A program made the translations under genes and the position numbers. DNA of 5,239 nucleotides, taken from the NCBI GenBank assembly GCA_938023885.1, contig CALJCU010000004.1, forward strand, positions 1-5,239, in the 5' to 3' direction. A model generated the notes under the pieces. It saw nothing but the letters and a program-made list of their open reading frames with translations, was not told the DNA's origin and searched no databases. Shown here one piece after another: positions 1 through 5,239 of this stretch; position 1 is the stretch's first letter; the number at the start of each line of letters is the position of its first letter. Source of the stretch: an uncultured Prevotella sp. (GTDB taxonomy: Bacteria; Bacteroidota; Bacteroidia; Bacteroidales; Bacteroidaceae).

Positions 1-241
1 CACTCATGTCCCAGTCGGATGGGAAAACGAGCTTGTCTCTTTCTGCTGCATCAGCATAGATATAAGCCTTGCCTGGATGAAACTTTAGGTTCTCGTCCAC
101 CGTTCCCCAGTGGATGCGTCTGTTGAAAGTCTTACCCGTCTTCTCATCAACCAGAAGTGGCTGTGTGCTGGCATATGTATACTTGCCATTCTTATGAATT
201 GTCACCTTGTAGTTGGTTCCTTCTATCCTTGGTCGTGCCAT
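1..241 (-). CDS. Probable IS transposase, N-terminal 80 residues (runs off the left edge)
   Basis: Seen: an open frame begins with ATG at 241-239 and stays open for 80 codons to the left edge. It starts MARPRIEGTNYKVTIHKNGK and contains STQPLLVDEKTGKTF, HWGTVDENLKFHPGK and LVFPSDWDM. Known or recalled: this short basic lead with a conserved HWGTVDEN-type stretch and a later FPxxWDMS resembles the N-terminus of Bacteroidales (Bacteroides/Prevotella) DDE transposases of the IS4/IS1634 type. The catalytic DDE residues would lie outside the window, so the family call rests on N-terminal resemblance only. The start is supported by an upstream TTTG/CACCTTTG promoter pair ending about 25 bases before the ATG. 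It is transcribed away from the glycan genes and is not part of their operon. It could be intact or a remnant; the visible part has no frameshift or stop. Alternative: a hypothetical or other DNA-recombination protein. Confidence 0.62.
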   Translation of the reverse strand, partial: MARPRIEGTNYKVTIHKNGKYTYASTQPLLVDEKTGKTFNRRIHWGTVDENLKFHPGKAYIYADAAERDKLVFPSDWDMS

Positions 242-252
242 TGTCGTATCTC

Positions 253-283
253 TATTATTAATAGTACAAAGGTGCTAATAATA
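253..283. repeat. Inverted repeat TATTATTA/TAATAATA over the transposase promoter
   Basis: TATTATTA at 253-260 and TAATAATA at 276-283 are perfect 8-base inverted arms separated by 15 bases. The right arm abuts the predicted -7 element and the left arm lies around the predicted transcription start and leader. It could act as an operator, a leader hairpin limiting transposase expression, or part of the insertion-sequence end. Its A/T-only arms mean chance is possible. Confidence 0.35.
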
Positions 284-296
284 ATTGACATGCAAA
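267..296 (-). promoter_or_regulatory. Predicted Bacteroidetes-type promoter for the transposase
   Basis: Read on the minus strand, TTTG (296-293) is followed after 18 bases by CACCTTTG (274-267). The known Bacteroides primary-sigma consensus is TTTG about 19-21 bases before TAnnTTTG. The match therefore has one changed base in the -7 box and a slightly short spacer. Transcription would begin near position 260, giving a leader of about 20 bases before the ATG at 241. Confidence 0.45.
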
Positions 297-312
297 TATC
301 AAGCGCTATTTT

Positions 313-363
313 TACTTGATTATCAATGAATTATACAAACTTCATACATTGATAGTACAAGTA
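313..363. repeat. Imperfect inverted repeat with arms TACTTG..TATCAATG and CATTGATA..CAAGTA
   Basis: TATCAATG (321-328) pairs perfectly with CATTGATA (347-354). Outside these, TACTTG (313-318) pairs with CAAGTA (358-363), leaving a small asymmetric bulge (two bases against three). The central loop is 18 bases. It lies between the transposase promoter and the glycan regulatory sites. It may be an insertion-sequence end, an old bidirectional terminator, or a protein site. No long T-tract follows, so a terminator is not favoured. Confidence 0.35.
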
Positions 364-401
364 CTTCTAAAACTCAGAAAAACATCATCTCAGATATAAT
401 T

Positions 402-414
402 GTGTCAGCGACAC
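402..414. repeat. Short perfect hairpin GTGTC-AGC-GACAC
   Basis: GTGTC (402-406) and GACAC (410-414) form a 5-bp stem with a three-base loop, directly next to the palindrome CGATCG (414-419). It overlaps the outer edge of the inverted regulatory element. It is too short for confident function and may be chance. Confidence 0.25.
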
Positions 415-444
415 GATCGTCTAAAAAGATAAAAGAATCGTCTT
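411..444 (-). promoter_or_regulatory. Regulatory element copy A, pointing left: two GACGAT half-sites 21 bp apart
   Basis: On the minus strand GACGAT occurs at 442-437 and again at 421-416, both exact, giving a 21-bp period (two helical turns). By eye, 25 of 34 positions match the plus-strand element at 457-490. Direct half-sites in tandem on one helix face are typical of sites bound by AraC-type DNA-binding domains, including those of hybrid two-component regulators common in Bacteroidetes PULs; the regulator here is inferred. At the position where a leftward -7 element would be expected (near 387-380) the minus strand reads TGATGTTT, a poor match. This copy may be an auxiliary site for the enzyme gene or a relic of a lost divergent promoter. 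Confidence 0.55.
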
Positions 445-456
445 ATTAGCATACTT

Positions 457-490
457 TGGACGATCTTTTCATCCTTTTAGAGGATAGTAT
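457..490 (+). promoter_or_regulatory. Regulatory element copy B: predicted activator site for the GH127-like gene
   Basis: GACGAT (459-464) is followed 21 bp later by GAGGAT (480-485). The string TTTGGACGATCTTTTCAT at 455-472 recurs with one change at 3402-3419 upstream of the transporter gene. The second half-site ends 28 bases before the TAACTTTG element at 514. That places the two half-sites at roughly -42 and -63 from the predicted start, as expected for an activator contacting RNA polymerase. Together with copy A, four half-sites lie at 416, 437, 459 and 480, spaced 21, 22 and 21 bp. Activator identity is inferred, with hybrid two-component or AraC type favoured. Confidence 0.62.
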
Positions 491-513
491 TAGCGATAAA
501 CATACGAAACCTT

Positions 514-521
514 TAACTTTG
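514..521 (+). promoter_or_regulatory. Promoter -7 element TAACTTTG of the GH127-like gene
   Basis: TAACTTTG is an exact match to the Bacteroidetes TAnnTTTG consensus. No TTTG -33 element is present 19-21 bases upstream, consistent with a promoter that depends on an activator bound at 457-490. Transcription would start around 525-528, leaving a leader of about 20 bases. No strong Shine-Dalgarno sequence is visible before the ATG, which is normal for this phylum. Confidence 0.6.
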
Positions 522-547
522 CGTCGGAAAACTAAAAATACTCGAAT

Positions 548-3379
548 ATGATTTCTCAACGCATCATAGTTGTAGCCATCGCGGCACCTCTGACCTTAAC
601 TGCTCAGGCATCAGCTAAAACCATTGAGAGTGTCGCACCCGTGAAGATCAACTGTCCGGTAGGTGAAGCGCCACAGTTGCCCAATCGTGTGTGGGTGACC
701 TATAAGAATGGTCTTTCTGAATGGCGGCAGGTGAGATGGATGAATGCGCCACTCTCTACGGAGCAGACAGAGGCCGACAGCGCTCTTCATCCTGCAGGCA
801 GCAACTATGAGTTGAAAGGATATATAATAGGTGACGGGACGACAGACAATGGCTATCCCATCACGGCAAAGATAAAGGTTGTTGCAGTGCCAGACAAGGA
901 GGAAAAGAAAGAAATTGCTCAAACCTTTCCACTTTCAGACGTGACCATCAATGGCGACAACCGGCTGACACACAACCGTGATGAGGCTATCGCTGCCATC
1001 TGCTCTTGGGATGTGACACAACAACTTTATAACTACCGTGACACTTACAACATGTCGACAGAAGGCTATAAGGTTGCTGACGGATGGGATTCGCCCGATA
1101 CGAAGCTCAAAGGCCATGGATCAGGGCATTACATGTCTGCCATAGCCCAGGCTTATGCCGTGACGAAAGATCCGCAGCAGAAAGCAATCCTCAAGAAGAA
1201 CATCACACGGATGGTCAATGAGCTCCGTGCCTGTCAGGAGAAGACCTTTGTTTGGAACGACTCTTTGGGTCGCTACTGGGAAGCGCGCGACTTTGCGCCG
1301 GAGAGTGAACTGAAGAATATGAAAGGAACATGGGCGGCCTTTGATGAGTATAAGAAACATCCCGAGAAATATGGCTATGGTTATATCAATGCCATCCCAG
1401 CCCAGCACTGTGCTCTGATAGAGATGTACCGGCCTTACAACAACTCTGATTGGGTGTGGGCACCTTATTATACAGTACATAAGGAACTTGCCGGCCTGAT
1501 CGATATTGCCACACTCTTCGATGACAAGGAAGTTGCAGACAAAGCGCTACTCATAGCCAAGGACATGGGCCTGTGGGTATGGAACCGGATGCATTATCGT
1601 ACGTATGTCAAGGCTGATGGTACGCAGGAAGAACGGCGTGTCAAGCCTGGCAACCGCTACGAAATGTGGGATATGTACATCGCCGGCGAGATGGGCGGTA
1701 TGCAGGAGAGTCTCTCCCGTCTGTCGGAGATGGTGACAGATTCTACAGACAAAGCACGACTGCTTGAGGCGGCTCAGTGCTTCGACGCACCGAAGTTCTA
1801 TGAGCCATTGGCTAAGAACATCGATGACATCCGCACACGCCATGCCAACCAGCATATTCCGATGATTGTGGGTGCACTGCGCTCCTACAAGAGCAATCAT
1901 GATATATATTATTATAATATAGCCGACAACTTCTGGCATCTTGTGCAGGGATGTTACATGTATGCCACCGGTGGAGTCGGCAATGGTGAGATGTTCCGTC
2001 AGCCTTACACGCAGGTGCTGTCTATGGCGACGAATGGTATGCAGGAAGGAGAGGCGATGGCGAATCCCAACCTTAACGAGACCTGTTGCACTTATAATCT
2101 CCTGAAACTTACAAAGGATCTCAATGCATATACCCCCGATGATGCCGAGCTGATGGACTATTATGAGCGTGGGCTATATAATCAGATCATCGGCTCGCTT
2201 GATCCCGACCATTATGCGGTGACCTATCAGTATGCTGTCGGTCTCAATGCTACGAAGCCGTTTGGCAATGAGACACCACAGTCGACCTGTTGTGGTGGCA
2301 CGGGCTCTGAGAATCATACTAAATATCAGCAAGCAGCTTATTTCCACAATGATAATACGCTTTGGGTGTGTCTCTATATGCCCACTACCCTGCAATGGCG
2401 CGACAAAGGTATCACGCTTGAACAAGATTGCACATGGCTAGCCCAGCGTTCTACGATCCGTTTGACGACAGGTGAAGGCGACTTCACGCTGAAACTGCGT
2501 GTGCCTTACTGGGCTACACGTGGCTTCGAGGTTCTCCTCAATGGTAAGCCCGTGCAGCACTACTATCAGCCAAGCTCTTACGTGACCATTTCCGGACACC
2601 ACTGGACGGTCAGCGACCGATTAGAGATCATCATGCCGTTCTCAACGCATATTGAGTATGGCGCCGACAAGCTCCCCGCTAAGGTGGCGAGTGCCGATGG
2701 TACACCACTGAAGTCTGCCTGGACAGGAGTGGTGATGTATGGCCCACTGTGTATGACGGGAACCAATGCCACAACCTGGAAACAAGCAACCTTAAATATC
2801 TCTGATATAAACGCTAAAGGAAAGACATTAGTACTCAATAATACTAAAGCACCCTCGTTGAGTATCAACGGCATGACTTTCTTGCCCGACTATTATCGGA
2901 ATGAGAACTCTACTCATTATTATCGCCTGGTAGACAGTGGTACGACAACAAAGAAAACTAAAGTCGTTGACTTTACCGAGCTCAGAAGCCTCTTGGATAT
3001 TGCCGGGGAGAGAGTGTCTGAGAAGAATGCGTGGGCTCCCCATGGCTATGCGCGATTGCAACAGGCAATGACCGATGCCCAGAGTGTGGTCAAGAAAGGA
3101 AAGAAAAACGTTTCTGCAAATGAGGTGGAAACGGTGACTGCTTCTCTTAACAAAGCCATCAACACCATGCGCCCCAGCAATCTCGCAGAGATGGAGGACC
3201 TGCAACCGCTCTCAGCCGTACTCCGTCGTGCTGGCACGCCGGATGACTCCTCATCGAGAGCATTCAAGGATGCTGTAGCTTATGGCAAGATGGTGATGCG
3301 TTATGTCACGGATGGCAGCGGCACGAAGGATATGATCAATAATGCTGTGAAACGACTAAAAGCAGCCATTGGGCAATGA
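548..3379 (+). CDS. Secreted GH127/GH146-like (DUF1680) glycoside hydrolase, putative beta-L-arabinofuranosidase
   Basis: The 943-residue product probably releases terminal beta-L-arabinofuranose or a related sugar in the periplasm. Residues 1-23 form a signal peptide with an ASA cleavage site and no lipobox cysteine. Residues about 32-115 look like a bacterial Ig-like (Big_4-type) module. The catalytic (alpha/alpha)6 barrel runs from about 130 to 610, with GWDSPDTKLKGHGSGHYMSA (179-198), WAPYYTVHKELAGL (304-317) and GYINAIPAQ (278-286). A beta-sandwich (about 610-705) and a DUF4986-like stretch (about 706-797) follow. Residues about 803-943 look like two helical FIVAR-like repeats. By comparison with HypBA1 of Bifidobacterium longum, E481 is the likely acid/base. 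E511, C513, C581 and C582 match its zinc site, and the first cysteine of the CC pair would be the nucleophile. All key residues are present. It precedes the transporter gene, but each gene has its own predicted promoter. Family membership is firm; substrate and GH127 versus GH146 or another subgroup are not. Confidence 0.9.
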   Translation: MISQRIIVVAIAAPLTLTAQASAKTIESVAPVKINCPVGEAPQLPNRVWVTYKNGLSEWRQVRWMNAPLSTEQTEADSALHPAGSNYELKGYIIGDGTTDNGYPITAKIKVVAVPDKEEKKEIAQTFPLSDVTINGDNRLTHNRDEAIAAICSWDVTQQLYNYRDTYNMSTEGYKVADGWDSPDTKLKGHGSGHYMSAIAQAYAVTKDPQQKAILKKNITRMVNELRACQEKTFVWNDSLGRYWEARDFAPESELKNMKGTWAAFDEYKKHPEKYGYGYINAIPAQHCALIEMYRPYNNSDWVWAPYYTVHKELAGLIDIATLFDDKEVADKALLIAKDMGLWVWNRMHYRTYVKADGTQEERRVKPGNRYEMWDMYIAGEMGGMQESLSRLSEMVTDSTDKARLLEAAQCFDAPKFYEPLAKNIDDIRTRHANQHIPMIVGALRSYKSNHDIYYYNIADNFWHLVQGCYMYATGGVGNGEMFRQPYTQVLSMATNGMQEGEAMANPNLNETCCTYNLLKLTKDLNAYTPDDAELMDYYERGLYNQIIGSLDPDHYAVTYQYAVGLNATKPFGNETPQSTCCGGTGSENHTKYQQAAYFHNDNTLWVCLYMPTTLQWRDKGITLEQDCTWLAQRSTIRLTTGEGDFTLKLRVPYWATRGFEVLLNGKPVQHYYQPSSYVTISGHHWTVSDRLEIIMPFSTHIEYGADKLPAKVASADGTPLKSAWTGVVMYGPLCMTGTNATTWKQATLNISDINAKGKTLVLNNTKAPSLSINGMTFLPDYYRNENSTHYYRLVDSGTTTKKTKVVDFTELRSLLDIAGERVSEKNAWAPHGYARLQQAMTDAQSVVKKGKKNVSANEVETVTASLNKAINTMRPSNLAEMEDLQPLSAVLRRAGTPDDSSSRAFKDAVAYGKMVMRYVTDGSGTKDMINNAVKRLKAAIGQ

Positions 3380-3388
3380 GAAAAATGG

Positions 3389-3416
3389 GAAATATCTTCT
3401 ATTTGGACGATATTTT
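3389..3416. repeat. Weak inverted repeat after the GH127-like gene
   Basis: AAATATC (3390-3396) and GATATTT (3409-3415) form a 7-bp AT-rich stem with a 12-base loop, extendable by one G-T pair, ending in TTTT. It begins ten bases after the stop codon and could slow transcription. However, its right arm lies inside the transporter's predicted activator site, so the symmetry may be incidental. No strong terminator separates the two genes, so read-through is plausible. Confidence 0.25.
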
Positions 3417-3437
3417 CATACAAATATACGATTTTTA
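3404..3437 (+). promoter_or_regulatory. Regulatory element copy C: predicted activator site for the susC-like gene
   Basis: GACGAT (3406-3411) is followed 21 bp later by TACGAT (3427-3432). By eye, 23 of 34 positions match copy B, including the near-identical 18-base block at 3402-3419. The second half-site ends 28 bases before the CAATTTTG element at 3461, exactly the spacing seen at the enzyme gene. Shared sequence, period and spacing to the promoter argue that the same activator controls both genes. Confidence 0.62.
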
Positions 3438-3460
3438 TAGGTATGAGTGATAATTTTTAT

Positions 3461-3468
3461 CAATTTTG
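3461..3468 (+). promoter_or_regulatory. Promoter -7 element CAATTTTG of the susC-like gene
   Basis: CAATTTTG differs from TAnnTTTG at one base. No good -33 TTTG lies upstream, again consistent with activator dependence. Transcription would begin near 3472-3475, giving an A/T-rich leader of about 35 bases before ATG at 3508. The call depends mostly on its matching position relative to copy C. Confidence 0.48.
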
Positions 3469-3507
3469 CACATACGAAACGGATTATAAACCTTAAAATA
3501 TAAAAGT

Positions 3508-5239
3508 ATGAAACAGGCACAACAACCATTCGGCTTCTTGCATAGTACCGTCTATGTCAAAGCCTTGACGTGTTTGCTCCTCTCAGCAGGGGGCACATCG
3601 CCTGCTATGGCTGGAAATGCTGGAGTATCGTCAGAAAAGGCGGTACAGCAGAGCACAGTCACAGTAAGAGGTGTGGTAAAAGATGCTAAAGGCGAACCTA
3701 TTATTGGTGCGACTGTTGTTGAAAAGGGCAACACAAAGAATGGAACCATTACTGACCTGAATGGTCATTATTCTCTCAACGTCAGGCGTGGCTCTACCAT
3801 CTCCATTTCCTACGTCGGTTTTATCTCACAAGACTCTAAGGGCGGAGACATCACGCTCTCGGAAGATCTCAGGTCACTCAACGAGATTGTGGTCATTGGT
3901 TACGGTACACAGAAGAAGGCAGATGTTACGTCGGCTGTCGTCAGTGTCAAGCCGGAAGACTTCAATGCCGGCAGCTTTAACAATGCCGGTGATCTTATCC
4001 GAGGTAAGGTAGCCGGTCTTACAGTCACACGCCCCTCAGGCGACCCAGGCCAGTCTACACAGATTAGTCTGCGTGGTATCACCACCGTCTCAGGTAATGC
4101 GGCTCCTCTTATTCTTGTCGATGGTGTGCCAGGCTCGCTGAGCAGTGTTCCTCCAGAGGATATCGCTTCTATTGATGTGCTGAAGGATGCTTCCGCAGCA
4201 GCTATCTATGGTACACGTGGTGCGGGTGGTGTCATTATCATCACGACCAAGACAGGTCAGCGCGAGCAGAAGACACAAGTAACTTATAATGGCTATATAT
4301 CCTTTTCCGGCTGGGCAAAGAAGGCTGACTTCATGGATGCCTCAGATGTACGCTCCGGAAAAACGAACTTCAATGATGAAGGCTACGATACCGATTGGCT
4401 CAAGGCCGTTAGTCGTACTGCCGTAACCCATAACCATAGCATCTCCATGAGTGGTGGCAATGCCAAGACCTCTTACTTTGGTAACTTCACTTACCGCAAT
4501 GCAGAAGGTGTGATGAAGAAAACGGGTAACGAGTCGTTGAGTGCTAACTTCGACATGAGTCACTGGATGTTTGACGACATGCTGAAGATCAACATCAAGG
4601 TGAATGCCGAGCAGTATAAATATAATGTCAGTGATGCTACGACCATCTATCGGCAGGCTGTCATCCGCAACCCGACATCGCCAATCTGGAACAGCGATGG
4701 CTCCTACAATGAAGGTCAGCTCCTGCAGTACTGGAATCCAGTCTCATTACAGAATGAGCAATCGGGACAAAACAAGACGCAGAGCGTGAAGTTTACTGGT
4801 AACATCACATTTGAGCCCATCAAAGGCTGGCAAACCAATCTTATGCTCTCACGTGACCAGGCTATCAACCGCGGTGGTTACTATTACACAAGCAATCACT
4901 CCATGAACGGTATCAATCAGAAAGGTACCTATTCTGGTGTTGCTACTCAGTCAAGTTACACGGATGAATCCAACTATCTGGAGCTTACCTCTAAATATAT
5001 GGCTAACTGGGCAAAGAAGCACCGCTTTGAGGGACTTGTCGGTTACAGCTATTCCGACGAAACTTATGATGATGCTTCAATGACCAACCGTAACTTCCCG
5101 GACGACTACTTCCAATACTTCAACATGAGTGCCGGTACGCACCTCACCGATGGTAAGGCCAACATGTCTTCATCGAAGGTCTCCAGCAAACTCATTGGCT
5201 TCTTCGGCCGTGTGAGTTACGGCTATGCCGACCGCTACA
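3508..5239 (+). CDS. SusC/RagA-family TonB-dependent transporter, N-terminal 577 residues (runs off the right edge)
   Basis: This is an outer-membrane channel that, with a SusD-like lipoprotein, imports oligosaccharides using TonB energy. Residues 1-35 form a long signal peptide ending in AMA. Residues about 52-122 are a carboxypeptidase-regulatory-like (CarboxypepD_reg) domain, with VRGVVKDAKGEPIIGATV and a later SYVGF. A TonB-box-like segment (LNEIVVIGYGTQKK, 124-137) leads into the plug (about 138-252), with typical LILVDGVPG, IDVLKDASAAAIYGTRGAGG and VIIITTKTG motifs. Barrel strands begin near 255. Family members are usually about 1000 residues, so roughly half is present. There is no STN domain before the regulatory-like domain, which argues against anti-sigma signalling through this protein and fits control by a separate activator at 3404-3437. 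The ATG follows the A-rich TAAAAGT leader. A susD-like gene is expected beyond the right edge. Substrate is not readable from the sequence. Confidence 0.95.
   Translation, partial: MKQAQQPFGFLHSTVYVKALTCLLLSAGGTSPAMAGNAGVSSEKAVQQSTVTVRGVVKDAKGEPIIGATVVEKGNTKNGTITDLNGHYSLNVRRGSTISISYVGFISQDSKGGDITLSEDLRSLNEIVVIGYGTQKKADVTSAVVSVKPEDFNAGSFNNAGDLIRGKVAGLTVTRPSGDPGQSTQISLRGITTVSGNAAPLILVDGVPGSLSSVPPEDIASIDVLKDASAAAIYGTRGAGGVIIITTKTGQREQKTQVTYNGYISFSGWAKKADFMDASDVRSGKTNFNDEGYDTDWLKAVSRTAVTHNHSISMSGGNAKTSYFGNFTYRNAEGVMKKTGNESLSANFDMSHWMFDDMLKINIKVNAEQYKYNVSDATTIYRQAVIRNPTSPIWNSDGSYNEGQLLQYWNPVSLQNEQSGQNKTQSVKFTGNITFEPIKGWQTNLMLSRDQAINRGGYYYTSNHSMNGINQKGTYSGVATQSSYTDESNYLELTSKYMANWAKKHRFEGLVGYSYSDETYDDASMTNRNFPDDYFQYFNMSAGTHLTDGKANMSSSKVSSKLIGFFGRVSYGYADRY

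Larger units (their letters stand above)
1..296 (-). mobile_element. Part of an insertion sequence (transposase start and its promoter); ends not located
   Basis: This element is inferred from the probable transposase at 1-241 and its upstream promoter. The right-hand limit given here is only the outer edge of the promoter. The true terminal repeat could lie anywhere from about 250 to 410, and its partner is left of the window. No target-site duplication can be defined from one end. Candidate end structures are the inverted repeats at 253-283 and 313-363. Confidence 0.35.
242..547. other. 306-bp intergenic regulatory region between the transposase and the GH127-like gene
   Basis: No credible gene is seen in either direction in this AT-rich gap. 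From left to right it holds a leftward promoter for the transposase (267-296) overlapped by a small inverted repeat (253-283), then a longer imperfect inverted repeat (313-363). A short GC-containing hairpin follows (402-414), then two divergently oriented copies of a 34-bp regulatory element (411-444 and 457-490). It ends with a TAACTTTG promoter element (514-521) and an A-rich leader. The junction between insertion sequence and original chromosome must fall somewhere in its left half. Confidence 0.75.

Noticed and set aside
110..319. Plus-strand open frame of 69 codons
   Set aside because: It runs antisense over the transposase start, which has much better protein character, and shows no domain or plausible start context.
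380..387. Possible leftward -7 element opposite copy A
   Set aside because: The minus strand reads TGATGTTT at the mirrored position, with too few matches to TAnnTTTG to call a promoter.
1901..1922. AT-rich near-palindrome around GATATATATTATTATAATAT
   Set aside because: It encodes the DIYYYNIA segment of the enzyme in frame, so tyrosine and isoleucine codons explain it; no regulatory role is needed.
611..3267. Several minus-strand open frames (for example 611-922, 1121-1480, 1547-1939, 2828-3205) and a plus-strand one at 2232-2441
   Set aside because: All lie inside the GH127-like gene in other frames, have cysteine- and histidine-rich low-complexity translations typical of shadows, and have no promoter signals.
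3552..4789. Open frames on both strands inside the transporter gene (for example 3761-4012 plus, 3900-4085 minus, 4604-4789 plus)
   Set aside because: The SusC-like frame is continuous from 3508 to the right edge with strong family motifs; these others are by-products of its codon use.
1..5239. CRISPR array, tRNA, rRNA, riboswitch or defence system
   Set aside because: No regularly spaced repeats, cloverleaf-like sequence, rRNA-like stretch or defence-protein motifs were seen; the window is explained by the insertion sequence and PUL genes.

Overview
The window looks like chromosomal DNA from a Bacteroidales member, most likely Prevotella or a close relative (genus inferred). The evidence is a SusC/RagA-type outer-membrane transporter, a large secreted beta-L-arabinofuranosidase-family (DUF1680) enzyme, Bacteroidetes-style promoter elements resembling TAnnTTTG, and A-rich leaders without a clear Shine-Dalgarno sequence. 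It reads as the start of a polysaccharide utilization locus (PUL) flanked on its left by an insertion sequence.

Layout: positions 1-241 (minus strand) hold the first 80 codons of a probable insertion-sequence transposase that runs off the left edge. Positions 242-547 contain no gene but are dense in signals: a likely transposase promoter, two inverted repeats, a short hairpin, and two copies of a 34-bp regulatory element facing away from each other, then a TAACTTTG promoter element. Positions 548-3379 (plus) encode a 943-residue exported glycoside hydrolase of the GH127/GH146-like type, with a recognisable catalytic glutamate and cysteine set. Positions 3380-3507 hold a third copy of the regulatory element and a second promoter. 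Positions 3508-5239 (plus) encode the first 577 residues of a SusC-like TonB-dependent transporter, cut by the right edge.

How it fits together: the SusC-like protein, probably with a SusD-like partner beyond the right edge, would import an oligosaccharide. The periplasmic enzyme would then remove terminal sugars, with beta-L-arabinofuranose the best guess. The main discovery in the window is regulatory. Both genes have a tandem half-site (GACGAT, 15 bases, then a degenerate GACGAT, so a 21-bp period) placed exactly 28 bases before a TAnnTTTG-like element. This suggests that one activator, probably a hybrid two-component or AraC-type protein encoded elsewhere, drives two separate promoters. 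A further inverted copy upstream of the enzyme gene points toward the insertion sequence and has no obvious promoter or target gene. I see no CRISPR array, RNA gene or clearly new enzyme system.
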